Shown piece after piece: positions 24,360 through 34,348 of a stretch of DNA of 64,000 nucleotides; positions within the stretch are counted from its first letter, which is position 1, and each line of letters begins with the position of its first letter. A program made the position numbers and the translations under genes. Under the pieces are notes generated by a model. That model made no database searches, had not been told where the DNA came from, and saw only the letters and a list, made by a program, of their open reading frames with translations. Source of the stretch: Pseudopedobacter sp037968815 (GTDB lineage: Bacteria; Bacteroidota; Bacteroidia; Sphingobacteriales; Sphingobacteriaceae); assembly GCA_037968815.1 (NCBI GenBank), contig JBBKWF010000021.1, forward strand, positions 124,001-188,000. The letters are read 5' to 3'.

Positions 24360-25466
24360 ATGAAATACTACATTATAGCCGGTGAAGCATCCGGTGATTT
24401 ACACGGATCAAACCTGATGAAAACCTTAAAAAAGGTAGACAATGCTCCAAAATTTAGGTTTTACGGTGGCGATTTAATGCAAGCGCAAGGTGGTAACCTA
24501 GTAAAGCACTATGCCGATATGGCTTTTATGGGTTTTCTAGAGGTGGCTATGAACTTACCTACCATTTTAAAAAACCTTAAAAAATGTAAAGAAGATATTT
24601 TGGCGCACCGTCCGGATGTTTTGGTACTAATTGACTTTCCGGGTTTCAACTTAAAAATCGCAAAATTTGCGAAAGAACAAGGAATTAAGGTTTACTATTA
24701 TATCTCGCCAAAAGTTTGGGCTTGGAACCAAAAACGAGTGCTTAAAATTAAAAGAGATGTAGATCAAATGTTCTGTATTTTACCCTTTGAGGTTGATTTT
24801 TACCAAAAATGGGGGATGGAAGTTGATTATGTCGGCAACCCTTTGTTAGATGCAAAAGAGGCATTTACACCAAATCCTAATTTCCGTAAAGACCATAATT
24901 TGTCAGAGAAGCCAATTGTGGCTTTATTGCCGGGAAGCAGAAAGCAGGAATTGAATTACATTTTACCTGATATGCTTTCGGTGATTTCTTCGTTTCCAGA
25001 CTATCAGTTTGTAATTGCGGGCGCACCTTCATTTACCGAAGATTTTTATCAAAAATATACGAAAGGCTTAACTATTCCTGTTGTTTTTAATGCTACTTAT
25101 GATTTGTTGAATACTGCAGAAGCCGCATTGGTAACTTCTGGTACAGCGACTTTAGAAACCGCTTTATTTAAAGTTCCACAAGTAGTTTTATATAAAGGCA
25201 GTAAAATATCTATTGGTATTGCCCGTATGTTGGTTAAAATTAAGTTTATTTCTTTAGTTAACTTAATTATGGATAGCAAAACCGTAACAGAACTTATTCA
25301 GGAAGACTGCAACATTACTATGATTTCTAAAGAACTAGATGATGTTTTAAACACACCAAAAAGAGCAGAAATGTTAGGCAAGTATGATGCTCTAGCAGAA
25401 AAAATGGGAAATGCGGGTGCATCAGAAAAAACAGCTAAACTAATTTATAAATACCTGAAATCTTAA
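24360..25466 (+). CDS. lpxB: Lipid-A-disaccharide synthase
   Basis: LpxB joins UDP-diacylglucosamine and lipid X to form the lipid A disaccharide at the inner face of the inner membrane (a GT19 glycosyltransferase). The 368-residue protein shows YIIAGEASGDLHGSNLM at the start, ISPKVWAWNQKRVLKIK, LPFEVDFYQKWG, VGNPLLD and LLPGSRKQEL, then VTSGTATLETALFKVPQVV. It is the third gene of the surE run and ends at a strong bidirectional terminator. Confidence 0.96.
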   Translation: MKYYIIAGEASGDLHGSNLMKTLKKVDNAPKFRFYGGDLMQAQGGNLVKHYADMAFMGFLEVAMNLPTILKNLKKCKEDILAHRPDVLVLIDFPGFNLKIAKFAKEQGIKVYYYISPKVWAWNQKRVLKIKRDVDQMFCILPFEVDFYQKWGMEVDYVGNPLLDAKEAFTPNPNFRKDHNLSEKPIVALLPGSRKQELNYILPDMLSVISSFPDYQFVIAGAPSFTEDFYQKYTKGLTIPVVFNATYDLLNTAEAALVTSGTATLETALFKVPQVVLYKGSKISIGIARMLVKIKFISLVNLIMDSKTVTELIQEDCNITMISKELDDVLNTPKRAEMLGKYDALAEKMGNAGASEKTAKLIYKYLKS

Positions 25467-25484
25467 AGCTGATTTTGTAATAAC

Positions 25485-25520
25485 AAAAAAGGGCTAAACT
25501 TTAAAAGTTTAGCCCTTTTT
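25485..25520. terminator. Bidirectional terminator, lpxB / gldJ
   Basis: GGGCTAAACTTT pairs with AAAGTTTAGCCC across a one-to-two-base loop; the arms are flanked by an A run on the left and a T run on the right, so it can stop both convergent genes. Confidence 0.9.
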
Positions 25521-25537
25521 ACATTTTTTAGTTAGAA

Positions 25538-27199
25538 TTATTTACCTCTAAATCCAACCCTTGATTTTGGTTGTCTAAACTGAGGGGTGCTTTTCTTGTT
25601 GAGTTGTGGATCTCCCACACTACTCATGGCACATCTAAAACCAATTTCAGCACTTGCTTCACCTTGGTCTAAATATCTTCTTGTACCTGGATTTAACCAA
25701 TATGCTCTATCGTTCCATGAACCACCTTTATAAACCTTAGAACGGTCATTAACCAAAGTGATTTTGCCGTACAAATCTAAATTTTGTTCATCTAAATAAC
25801 CACGTTGATCAGCATCAAAACTAGGTTTTAAAGCAGGCATTTTAGTAGTATCAATTTGGTCTGGTGTACTAGGACTTAGCGTAGTTACGTTTCCATATTT
25901 GTTCGCATGGTCAGCATACGGGTCTTTTTTACCAGACTCTGCACTAATTTTCACAGGTGTATTAGCTTTACCTAAGGTTTCAATATTTCCGTTACTGTCG
26001 TATTTGTTGTTTTCAAAATCGTTACCTCTAAATGGGCTAAAATCTTCAACTTTATCAAAAGAACCTTTACGGTAAGTGTCTAACACCCACTCGCTCACGT
26101 TACCAGCCATATTATACAGACCAAAATCATTTGGCATATAAGCTCTTACAGGTGCGGTAATATCGGCACCATCATTTAAGTAACCAGCAACACCCATGTT
26201 ATCACCTTCGCCTCTTTTAAAGTTGGCGTAAATTAAACCACGTGTGCTTTTTTGAGCAGATCTTATCCCTAAACCATACCAAGGGTAAATTTTGCTATTA
26301 TTAACAATGTTATTGTTTGCAGTACCAATTAAAGCTAAAGCAGCATATTCCCATTCTGCTTCGGTAGGTAATCTATATTTTCCTGGAGTAAGTACACCAT
26401 CTTCAATTTTAGCAAAACGTTGTGGAGTAGCACTTTTTCCTTTTGCGGGAGGTGTAGTCCCTGTAGACGGGTTTAAAACTTTAGGAGCGTTTTTTCCTTT
26501 ATCGTCATACTGTCCGTTTAAATATAAATCTAAATCAAAAGGTTCTGTACTTACAGGTGTCCCTGCGCCTTTAGCACCTGCGCCACCTTTTTTTGCAGTA
26601 CCATTTTTAGCTTCAGAATAAGTTTTCCAGTCGTTTAAAATACCGTCTTTTCTTAATAAGTTTTCGTTAACAACATTTGTTCTCCAGTCGCTATAAGCAA
26701 CTGCTTGTTCCCATGTTACACCAACAACAGGATAATCCTGGTAAGCTGGATGTCTTAGGTAATTGTTAACATAAGGCTCGTTGTAAGCCAAAGGGCTTCT
26801 CCAAACCAAAGTATCAGGTAAAGCTTCGTAATACCATCTTTGGTCTTGCGGAACTTCGCGAATCCAGTTTAAGTACTCTAACCAATCTACGTTTGCAACT
26901 TCAGTTTCATCCATGTAAAAGGTTGGAACGGTTACTCGGCGTTTTGGTGATGCGTAATCAAAACCAATATCATCAATACTAGAGCCACCCATTACAAAGG
27001 TACCACCTTCTATATGTACTAGGCCTGGTCCTGGTGTAGGCTTTACTTTTTTTGATACTTGAAGCGACCCTGGTCTTTTTGCATTATATGCAGCACCGGT
27101 TTTTTTAGAAGAACCAGCCTTACCAGAGTTTTTGCAGGAAGATATTACCATAGTTATGGCAATACATAGAGCAAGTACAGGTAAAATATTTTTTCTCAT
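25538..27199 (-). CDS. gldJ: Gliding-motility/T9SS lipoprotein GldJ
   Basis: GldJ is an outer-membrane-associated lipoprotein that stabilises the gliding motor and type IX secretion machinery. The 553-residue protein has the lipobox ISSC (Cys22), a low-complexity basic linker (25-55) and a formylglycine-generating-enzyme-like (SUMF1) domain: GLVHIEGGTFVMGGSS, TEVANVDWLEYLNW, YPVVGVTWEQAVAYSDWR, LPTEAEWEYAA, YNMAGNVSEWVLDTYR and the closing YKGGSWNDRAYWLNPGTRR. A Gly/Lys/Thr-rich insert (about 200-260) interrupts the fold. SUMF1-like proteins also include GldK, but the neighbouring porU and porV favour GldJ. It is divergent from porU. Confidence 0.88.
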   Translation of the reverse strand: MRKNILPVLALCIAITMVISSCKNSGKAGSSKKTGAAYNAKRPGSLQVSKKVKPTPGPGLVHIEGGTFVMGGSSIDDIGFDYASPKRRVTVPTFYMDETEVANVDWLEYLNWIREVPQDQRWYYEALPDTLVWRSPLAYNEPYVNNYLRHPAYQDYPVVGVTWEQAVAYSDWRTNVVNENLLRKDGILNDWKTYSEAKNGTAKKGGAGAKGAGTPVSTEPFDLDLYLNGQYDDKGKNAPKVLNPSTGTTPPAKGKSATPQRFAKIEDGVLTPGKYRLPTEAEWEYAALALIGTANNNIVNNSKIYPWYGLGIRSAQKSTRGLIYANFKRGEGDNMGVAGYLNDGADITAPVRAYMPNDFGLYNMAGNVSEWVLDTYRKGSFDKVEDFSPFRGNDFENNKYDSNGNIETLGKANTPVKISAESGKKDPYADHANKYGNVTTLSPSTPDQIDTTKMPALKPSFDADQRGYLDEQNLDLYGKITLVNDRSKVYKGGSWNDRAYWLNPGTRRYLDQGEASAEIGFRCAMSSVGDPQLNKKSTPQFRQPKSRVGFRGK

Positions 27200-27217
27200 T
27201 GTGCTTTATTGTGTTTC

Positions 27218-27249
27218 CAAAGCTAAAAATAATAATTATGATTAATCAA
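27218..27249 (-). promoter_or_regulatory. gldJ promoter (TTG-N21-TAGCTTTG)
   Basis: On the minus strand, -7 box TAGCTTTG (27218-27225) and TTG (27247-27249) are separated by 21 nt. The predicted leader is short, and the element lies in the divergent gldJ-porU gap. Confidence 0.7.
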
Positions 27250-27347
27250 AACGATTAATATAAATTAAAATGCTTATCAATAATTTGTATATATTGAAAC
27301 GGCTAAACTTCAGAATAGTTACAATAAAGGTAAATAAAAATTTTGGT

Positions 27348-30300
27348 TTGAAAATAACTGTATATAAGCAAATTACGCTAATTTTTGCTTTTGGCATTTG
27401 CTTTTTAAAAAGTTACGCCCAAAATCAAACACAGTTATATGTATTAAATTGGCCCTCTGATACCGTTAACTTTAACGTTTCATCTTTAAAAAATGCTGAA
27501 AATTATTTCCCTAGAATTCAGCCAGTACTTTTTGGTGACCTACCTTCTGTATTCTTAAAAATCCCGGTTAACGGTGTTAATAATGCCTTAAAGGTTTTAT
27601 TGAACGAAAGTTCAAGTGCTATAATCGGTAAAAACCAAGCTTTGGGAAATAACTTTACTTCTGATTTACAGTTAACATACTTCACTTCTATAGAGAATAA
27701 ACAGCCCTATATTTTAATTAGTTTTTTGCCAATTTATAAGGATGCAACCGGTGCTTTAAGAAAGGTAAACAGCTTTAGGTTACAAATTAATCCTATAAAA
27801 AATAGCGCTACTATTCCTGCTGTTACTGCCAGAACATATCAGAGTAACTCGGTATTAGCAAATGGAAACTGGTATAAGATTGCGGTTAAGGAGGAAGGCG
27901 TTTATAAAATTGATTATAATTTTTTAAAGAAATTAGGGCTTGATATTGATCAAATTAACCCAAAAAACATTAGGCTTTATGGTAACGGAGGTTTTATGTT
28001 GCCTCAAAAAAATAGTGAGCCAAGAGTAGACGACTTGAAAGAAAATGCAATAGAAGTTGTAGGTGAAGCCGATGGTAAGTTTGATGCAAATGACTATTTG
28101 GTTTTCTACAATTCTGGCAACACTCGTTGGGCATTAAGTAGTCAACAAAATTTTGAACATCAACAAAATGTGTATACCGATAGTGCATATTATTATATCA
28201 ATGTTGATAAAGGGGCAGGGAAACGTATAACCCAAGCATCTAACCCATTACAAGTTCCAAATTATGTGAGTAACAGTTTTGATGATTACCAACTATACGA
28301 AAAGGATAACTACAGTTTAATTACTGCAAATATAAAATCGGGCAGAGAGTGGTATGGCGAAGATTTTGAGTTTAACAATAGCCGTGATTTTGATTTTGAT
28401 GTGTCGGGTTTACTTTCTGCCGAGCCGGTTTGGGTGAAAACTAAAATGGCAATTCGGGCTAGCACTAGCTCAAGCGCAAAAGTGAGTGTGAATAACCAAA
28501 ACCTTTACACTTTAAGTGCAGGCGGATTGCCACTTACTTTTGAAACTGATTACGCAAAACCGGTGGTAGCCATTAATAGCATCACAGGTTTAAGTAGAAG
28601 TATGGCCAAAGTAAATATTAACTATGGTAAAGTTAACTCCACTTCAAATGCTTGGTTAGATTATATAGAGATTAACTATAAAAGAAATTATACCGATTTT
28701 AAAGGTTACTTACGCTTTCGCGATAAGAGCAGCGTCGTCAACGGAAATATTACTCAATTTAATTTAGGGGGCCTTTCGGCTGATGCTAAGATTTGGGATG
28801 TAAGTGATTTTACAGAGCCTGAGGCAAAAAAAATAAATACCATAGGAGGCAATAGTAACTTTATTACGCCAACTTCAACTTTAAAAGAGTTTGTTGCCTT
28901 TGAACCTTCTGCGTTAAAATTACCCGATGCAATAGGTAAAGTTGTCAATCAAGATTTACACGGCCTAGCACAAGCAGATTTTTTAATTATTACCGCATCA
29001 CAATTTTTTAGTGAAGCAAAAAGGCTGGCAGAGTTTAGAAAAACTACGCAAGGTTTAAGTTATCACATAGTAACCACCGATCAAGTATTTAATGAGTTTT
29101 CGTCTGGGAAAAGAGATGCAAGTGCTATTCGTGATTTTGTTAAAATGTTTTACGATAGGGCAGGAGGAAACCCTAACTTAATGCCCAAGTATCTTTTATT
29201 GTTTGGAAAAGGTTCTTTTGATAATAGAATGCTAAAGTTTAAGGAAAATAATTTTGTAGTTACTTACCAGTCCAAAAATTCATTATCGCCAACGGAAAGC
29301 TACACTTCTGATGATTATTTTGCGCTTTTAGATGATAACGAAGGTGAGTTTCCGGAAGACTATACCAACAGCCCCGGTTTGTTAGATATTGCCGTTGGAA
29401 GGATTCCAGCTAAAACTTTAACAGAGGCCAAAAATGTGGTAGATAAATTAATTACTTATGATGGGGCTGTAAGTTTTGGGGATTGGCGTAACCAAATAAC
29501 CATTGTCGCAGATGACGAGGACGGTAACCTCCATCTTAATCAAGCGGAAGCAAACGCAAGCTTAATTAGCCAAAACAATAAGAATTTTAATATTGATAAA
29601 ATATACTTTGATGCTTTTCAGCAAGAAAGTGCGGCAGGCGGAACATCGTACCCTAAAGCTAAGGAAGCCATCAACCAAAAAATTAATGCGGGTACTTTGT
29701 TGATCAACTACACGGGGCATGGTGGCGAAAGTGGCTGGGCACAAGAGCGGGTTTTAACCTTAAACGATGTCAACTCTTGGCAAAACAAAGAAAATTTAGC
29801 GGTTATTTTTACGGCAACTTGCTCTTTTAGTCGTTGGGACGATCCAGAAACTGTTTCGGGAGGAGAGCTTTCTTTGATTAGAAAAGATAACGGAGTACCC
29901 TCTATTTTTAGCACTACAAGGATTGTTTTTTCATCGTATAATTTTGACCTCAATCAGAGCTTTTTAAAAGCACTTTTTAATCCGTTGAACCAAAACCAAC
30001 GAATAAGCTTTGGGCAGATTTTTAGAGAAGCAAAAAACAATAATGTTGGGGGCTTAAATATTAATTCAAGAAACTTTACTCTTTTGGGTGATCCAACAGC
30101 TCTTTTTCCAATACCAGTTAATGGCATAACCACTACCGTTTTACCTGATACTTTAAAAGCAGGCGAAAAAGTGATTATAAAGGGTTTTGTTAACAATGCT
30201 AACGGACAAATTCTTAATCAGTTTAATGGGATAATTTATCCAACTATTTATGATAAACCTTCAGTTATTAGCACACTTGGACAGGACGTAGGTCTTAACG

Positions 30301-31190
30301 GTAGCTATTCGCAAAGTTTCGATATTCAAAAAAACATCATTTATAAAGGTAAAGCAACGGTAAGTAATGGACTTTTTAGTTTCGATTTTATTGTGCCGAG
30401 AGATATAAACCTGAAAGTGGGGGCAGGTAAAATTAGTTATTACGCCAATAATCAAAATTTGGATGCCACAGGGTTTAATACCAATATAAAGGTTGGGGCA
30501 ATTTCCACAGATGCACAAAGCGATAAAACGGGTCCATTAGTAAGGGTTTATTTAAACGACGAAAATTTTGTTTCGGGCGGAATTACCAATGCTAACCCAG
30601 TTTTATTGGTTAATTTGAATGATGAAAGTGGTATCAATACTACCGGTATAGGTATAGGTCATGACATTGTGGCTACTTTTAGTTCAGCTAATATGAATGA
30701 TAAAAGTATTGTGTTAAATCAATATTACCAGTCCAATTTAGATTCGTACCAAACCGGAACTGTAAAATATCCAATAGAAAACTTGGCTCCCGGACTATAT
30801 ACTTTAAAAGTTAAAGCTTGGGATGTTTTCAATAATTCAACAGAACAAATTATAAGTTTTGACGTAAAACAAACCGAACAGCTTACTTTATCTCATGTTT
30901 TAAATTACCCAAACCCGTTTAGCAGTAGAACAAGTTTTCAGTTTGAGCATAATTACCCTAATGAAAATTTAGAAGTACAAGTCATTATAAAAACGATAAC
31001 TGGACGTTTAATAAAGACCATAAATCAAAGTATTTTTACCACCGGTAACCGTGTTAATGATATTTTCTGGGATGCAAAAGACGATTTTGGCGAAAAAGTT
31101 GCTAGGGGTGTATACGTTTATGAGCTTAAAGTACGTTCTACAACTGGCGATTTTGTAGCAAAAAAGATAGAAAAGCTACTTATACTTTAA
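27348..31190 (+). CDS. porU: Type IX secretion sortase PorU
   Basis: PorU is the cell-surface cysteine transpeptidase that removes the C-terminal signal of T9SS cargo and attaches it to lipopolysaccharide. The protein has about 1280 residues. I favour TTG at 27348, which yields a compact signal peptide (KITVYKQITLIFAFGICFL, then KSYAQ); an ATG at 27270 would give a poorly shaped 50-residue leader. The gingipain-like C25 peptidase region holds the catalytic pair: His791 in YTGHGGESGW and Cys825 in FTATCSFSRW. The C-terminus (NYPNPFSSRTSFQFEH to the end) is a type-A T9SS C-terminal domain. It is followed 41 nt later by porV, its binding partner. Confidence 0.93.
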   Translation: MKITVYKQITLIFAFGICFLKSYAQNQTQLYVLNWPSDTVNFNVSSLKNAENYFPRIQPVLFGDLPSVFLKIPVNGVNNALKVLLNESSSAIIGKNQALGNNFTSDLQLTYFTSIENKQPYILISFLPIYKDATGALRKVNSFRLQINPIKNSATIPAVTARTYQSNSVLANGNWYKIAVKEEGVYKIDYNFLKKLGLDIDQINPKNIRLYGNGGFMLPQKNSEPRVDDLKENAIEVVGEADGKFDANDYLVFYNSGNTRWALSSQQNFEHQQNVYTDSAYYYINVDKGAGKRITQASNPLQVPNYVSNSFDDYQLYEKDNYSLITANIKSGREWYGEDFEFNNSRDFDFDVSGLLSAEPVWVKTKMAIRASTSSSAKVSVNNQNLYTLSAGGLPLTFETDYAKPVVAINSITGLSRSMAKVNINYGKVNSTSNAWLDYIEINYKRNYTDFKGYLRFRDKSSVVNGNITQFNLGGLSADAKIWDVSDFTEPEAKKINTIGGNSNFITPTSTLKEFVAFEPSALKLPDAIGKVVNQDLHGLAQADFLIITASQFFSEAKRLAEFRKTTQGLSYHIVTTDQVFNEFSSGKRDASAIRDFVKMFYDRAGGNPNLMPKYLLLFGKGSFDNRMLKFKENNFVVTYQSKNSLSPTESYTSDDYFALLDDNEGEFPEDYTNSPGLLDIAVGRIPAKTLTEAKNVVDKLITYDGAVSFGDWRNQITIVADDEDGNLHLNQAEANASLISQNNKNFNIDKIYFDAFQQESAAGGTSYPKAKEAINQKINAGTLLINYTGHGGESGWAQERVLTLNDVNSWQNKENLAVIFTATCSFSRWDDPETVSGGELSLIRKDNGVPSIFSTTRIVFSSYNFDLNQSFLKALFNPLNQNQRISFGQIFREAKNNNVGGLNINSRNFTLLGDPTALFPIPVNGITTTVLPDTLKAGEKVIIKGFVNNANGQILNQFNGIIYPTIYDKPSVISTLGQDVGLNGSYSQSFDIQKNIIYKGKATVSNGLFSFDFIVPRDINLKVGAGKISYYANNQNLDATGFNTNIKVGAISTDAQSDKTGPLVRVYLNDENFVSGGITNANPVLLVNLNDESGINTTGIGIGHDIVATFSSANMNDKSIVLNQYYQSNLDSYQTGTVKYPIENLAPGLYTLKVKAWDVFNNSTEQIISFDVKQTEQLTLSHVLNYPNPFSSRTSFQFEHNYPNENLEVQVIIKTITGRLIKTINQSIFTTGNRVNDIFWDAKDDFGEKVARGVYVYELKVRSTTGDFVAKKIEKLLIL

Positions 31191-31231
31191 TCAAAATATT
31201 ATATATCATATATTAATTATAGTTTTACGAA

Positions 31232-32404
31232 ATGAAAATAAAGCTTTACGCATATATAGTTACTGTTATTTGTAGCACAACTTTATTTAACAATGCATTT
31301 GCACAGAATTCTACAGATGGAAGACAAGGAAATACCATTACCACTGCAGTACCTTTTTTATTGATTACACCTGATGCCCGCTCTGGTTCAATGGGCGATG
31401 TTAGTGCGGCAATTTCACCAGATGTAAATGCAACACACTCTAATCCGGCTAAATTAGCTTTTGTTAAGGATCCTTATGGCTTTGGCCTCTCCTATAGTCC
31501 TTGGTTACAAAAACTAGTGCCAGACATCAATTTGGCTTATTTAAATGGTTATTATAAACTTGATGATAGAAACACCATTGGAGGGTCTTTACGTTATTTT
31601 TCTTTAGGAAACATAGAGTTTGTTGATGTAAATCAAATATCAACAGGTTCGGCAAATCCAAATGAGTTGGCAGTTGATGTTTCTTTTGCTCGTAGTTTTG
31701 GAGAAAATTTCTCTTTAGGTACTGCTTTAAGATTTATCAATTCAGATTTAACAAATGGCTTTAGTCAGAATGGACAAGAATCACAACCTGGAACTGCAGT
31801 TGCTGCAGATATTTCTGCTTTTTATACAACAGAAGCTACTTTATTTAGTAAAAATGCAGAAATTTCTGGAGGCTTAAATATATCAAATATTGGGACTAAG
31901 ATGAGCTATACTGATGGTGGTCCAAAATATTTTTTACCAACCAATATGCGTTTAGGTGGTTCAACAACCATCCACGCTGATGATTATAACGACTTTTCAT
32001 TTTCGTTAGATTTAAACAAGTTATTGGTTCCAACCAATCCAACTTATGATCAGGGAGTGATTATTGCCGGGGAAGACCCAGATAAGTCTGTACCAGCTGG
32101 TATTTTCGGTTCATTTTCTGACGCACCTGGTGGGGCTAAAGAAGAGTTTCAGGAGATAAGTTATGCTGTTGGAGCAGAATATTGGTACAACCGCCAGTTT
32201 GCTATTAGAGCAGGTTATTTTTACGAAAACCCTAATAAAGGAAATCGTCAATACTTAACATTAGGTTTAGGCTTGCGTTACAATATTGTTGATTTAGATT
32301 TTTCTTATCTGCTAGCAAATCAGCAAACGTCACCATTGGCAAATACCTTGCGTTTTTCTTTATTGTTTAATTTTGCAGCACCAAGTACAATACCAGGAAG
32401 ATAA
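31232..32404 (+). CDS. porV: Type IX secretion outer-membrane protein PorV
   Basis: PorV is a FadL-like 14-strand outer-membrane barrel that shuttles T9SS cargo from the translocon to PorU. The 390-residue protein has a signal peptide ending NAFAQ, the family's PDARSGSMGDVSAAISPDVN segment with TTAVPFLLI before it, and alternating beta-barrel strands to a C-terminal LRFSLLFNF strand. It directly follows porU, and its stop overlaps the start of ispF (TAATG), so a housekeeping isoprenoid gene is coupled to T9SS expression. Confidence 0.93.
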   Translation: MKIKLYAYIVTVICSTTLFNNAFAQNSTDGRQGNTITTAVPFLLITPDARSGSMGDVSAAISPDVNATHSNPAKLAFVKDPYGFGLSYSPWLQKLVPDINLAYLNGYYKLDDRNTIGGSLRYFSLGNIEFVDVNQISTGSANPNELAVDVSFARSFGENFSLGTALRFINSDLTNGFSQNGQESQPGTAVAADISAFYTTEATLFSKNAEISGGLNISNIGTKMSYTDGGPKYFLPTNMRLGGSTTIHADDYNDFSFSLDLNKLLVPTNPTYDQGVIIAGEDPDKSVPAGIFGSFSDAPGGAKEEFQEISYAVGAEYWYNRQFAIRAGYFYENPNKGNRQYLTLGLGLRYNIVDLDFSYLLANQQTSPLANTLRFSLLFNFAAPSTIPGR

Positions 32405-32880
32405 TGAAAATAAAAGTTGGTTTTGGGTTTGATGTACACCAGTTAAAAGAAGGACATCCATTTGTTTTAGGCGGAGTGCAATTAGAACATCATAAGGGTG
32501 CATTTGGTCATTCAGATGCTGATGTTTTAGTCCATGCAATTTGTGACGCACTTTTAGGTGCAGCTAATATGCGAGATATAGGTCATCATTTTAAAAACAC
32601 TGATGAACGCTGGAAAGGCATAAATAGCTTAATACTATTAAAAGAGTGCGCAAAAATGTTAAAAGATGCTGGTTATAGTGTTAACAATGTTGATGCAATG
32701 CTATGTATTGAAGCTCCAAAAATTAATCCACATGTGCCAGAAATGAAAAAGCATATTGCTTTAGCCATGTCAATTGATGAAGAAGATATTTCTATAAAAG
32801 CCACCACTAACGAAACTATGGGCTTTATTGGCAGAGAAGAAGGTGTGGTTGCTTATGCAGTTTGTTTGATACAAAAATAA
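32404..32880 (+). CDS. ispF: 2-C-methyl-D-erythritol 2,4-cyclodiphosphate synthase
   Basis: IspF makes the cyclodiphosphate intermediate of the MEP isoprenoid pathway; it is a homotrimer with zinc. The 158-residue protein has normal length and the motif GFGFDVHQL with zinc ligands Asp10 and His12, GAFGHSDADVLVHAICDAL with His44-type ligand, DIGHHF, and the C-terminal KATTNETMGFIGREEGV. Its ATG overlaps the porV TAA by one base. A terminator follows. Confidence 0.97.
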   Translation: MKIKVGFGFDVHQLKEGHPFVLGGVQLEHHKGAFGHSDADVLVHAICDALLGAANMRDIGHHFKNTDERWKGINSLILLKECAKMLKDAGYSVNNVDAMLCIEAPKINPHVPEMKKHIALAMSIDEEDISIKATTNETMGFIGREEGVVAYAVCLIQK

Positions 32881-32926
32881 TTTTCTGAGCTGATTTGCCC
32901 TTTGTAGCAAGTTTAAAAAATAATAT

Positions 32927-32963
32927 AAATAAGGAAAGCGACTTTTAGTCGCTTTTCTTATTT
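32927..32963 (+). terminator. Terminator after ispF
   Basis: AAATAAGGAAAGCGAC pairs with GTCGCTTTTCTTATTT (one G-T mismatch) around a 5-nt loop and ends in a T-rich stretch. Confidence 0.8.
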
Positions 32964-33126
32964 ATGGTTTGCGGGTGTTCTGTTGATACGAAACTTGTTA
33001 GCTATTCCAGCTTTCTAAGATTTACATAAAACATACTTTTCAAGAAGTAAAAGTATTTCAGTTTTGTGTGCTTTTTTAAAAGAAAATGCAGAACTTGAAC
33101 GGATTATTTATTCTAAAACCTAATTG

Positions 33127-34257
33127 ATGCAGCAAACAACTACAGAAAAAAAGAGATTACTCTCCTTAGATTTTTTTAGAGGATTAACGGTTGCCGCCAT
33201 GATCTTGGTTAATAATCCCGGGTCTTGGGGACATATTTATACACCTTTTGGACATGCTAGTTGGAATGGGTGTACACCAACCGATTTAATATTTCCTTTT
33301 TTCTTGTTTATTGTAGGTGTGTCGATAGTTTTTGCAATGGATACGGCAAAGCAGATTCATGAAAATCACGGGAAGCTATTAAAATCTATCATTAGAAGGT
33401 CCTTAACGCTGTTTATACTAGGACTGCTTCTTTCGCTTTTTCCTTGGTTTAACTTTAGTGAAGTACGTATTCCTGGAGTGTTGCAACGTATAGCCGTAGT
33501 GTTTTTTATATGTGCTATTCTTTTTATTAAAGTGAACCACCGTACTTTATTTAGACTTTTTGTAGCTTTTATATTGGTGTATTGGTTGGTAATGGTGTTG
33601 ATTCCAGTACCAGACTATGGAGTAGCAAACCTTGATAAAGGCACTAATATGGCTGCCTATATTGACAGGTTGGTGTTTAGCGAGGCTCACCTTTGGAAAG
33701 GAGCAAAAACATGGGATCCAGAAGGGTTATTAAGTACTTTGCCAGCATTAAGTACAGGTTTATTTGGGGTTTTGATGGGGACGATACTTAAATCAAAACT
33801 TAGAACCCAAGAAAATAAAGTAATCTGGCTATTTGTTTATGGTTTTTTAGGAGTGTTGTTAGGCTTGTTTTGGGATTTGTTTTTTCCGATAAACAAGTCA
33901 TTGTGGAGTAGCTCTTTTGTGCTGTACAGCGGTGGAATAGCAAGTATGTTTTTAGCGCTATGCTATTGGCTAATTGATGTGCAGGGATTTACAAAATTCA
34001 CCAAACCTTTTGTTGTTTACGGAGTAAATGCAATCACAGTGTTTTTTATGTCAGGTATTATTGGCCGACTGTTAAGCATTATTAAAGTTGGTGCAGGTGA
34101 CCAGCAAATTAGCTTAAAGGGATTTATTTATGAGACCGCTTTTACGCCTTACTTTTCTCCTTATAATGCTTCTTTAGCTTATGCATTTACCTTTGTGCTG
34201 TTTTGGTACATTATTCTTTGGTTTATGTATAAAAAGAACATTATTATTAAAGTATAG
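33127..34257 (+). CDS. NagX-like membrane acyltransferase (HGSNAT family)
   Basis: A 376-residue inner-membrane protein with about ten helices. It belongs to the family related to human heparan-alpha-glucosaminide N-acetyltransferase (COG4299, DUF5009, NagX): RLLSLDFFRGLTVAAMILVN at the start, PTDLIFPFFLFIVGVSI, the signature RIPGVLQRIAVVFF, and VYGVNAITVFFMSGI. Members are thought to move acetyl groups onto amino sugars across the membrane, but bacterial substrates are mostly unknown. A TTG one codon upstream (33124) is in frame; I prefer the ATG. It is monocistronic between two terminators. Confidence 0.88.
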   Translation: MQQTTTEKKRLLSLDFFRGLTVAAMILVNNPGSWGHIYTPFGHASWNGCTPTDLIFPFFLFIVGVSIVFAMDTAKQIHENHGKLLKSIIRRSLTLFILGLLLSLFPWFNFSEVRIPGVLQRIAVVFFICAILFIKVNHRTLFRLFVAFILVYWLVMVLIPVPDYGVANLDKGTNMAAYIDRLVFSEAHLWKGAKTWDPEGLLSTLPALSTGLFGVLMGTILKSKLRTQENKVIWLFVYGFLGVLLGLFWDLFFPINKSLWSSSFVLYSGGIASMFLALCYWLIDVQGFTKFTKPFVVYGVNAITVFFMSGIIGRLLSIIKVGAGDQQISLKGFIYETAFTPYFSPYNASLAYAFTFVLFWYIILWFMYKKNIIIKV

Positions 34258-34294
34258 GGATAAGTAAAATGAAACTTCACTAGGTACTTAACAA

Positions 34295-34328
34295 AAAAAG
34301 AGCTTCATTGAAAAATGAAGCTCTTTGT
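34295..34328. terminator. Bidirectional terminator
   Basis: AAAGAGCTTCATT (34297-34309) pairs with AATGAAGCTCTTT (34314-34326) around a short A loop, with A and T runs outside. It separates the acyltransferase gene from the convergent pgl. Confidence 0.88.
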
Positions 34329-34348
34329 GTTTTTACGAAAACTACAAG

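Noticed and set aside
26292..26621. 109-codon frame antisense to gldJ
   Set aside because: Arises opposite the Gly/Lys-rich insert of gldJ; low-complexity sequence and no signals.
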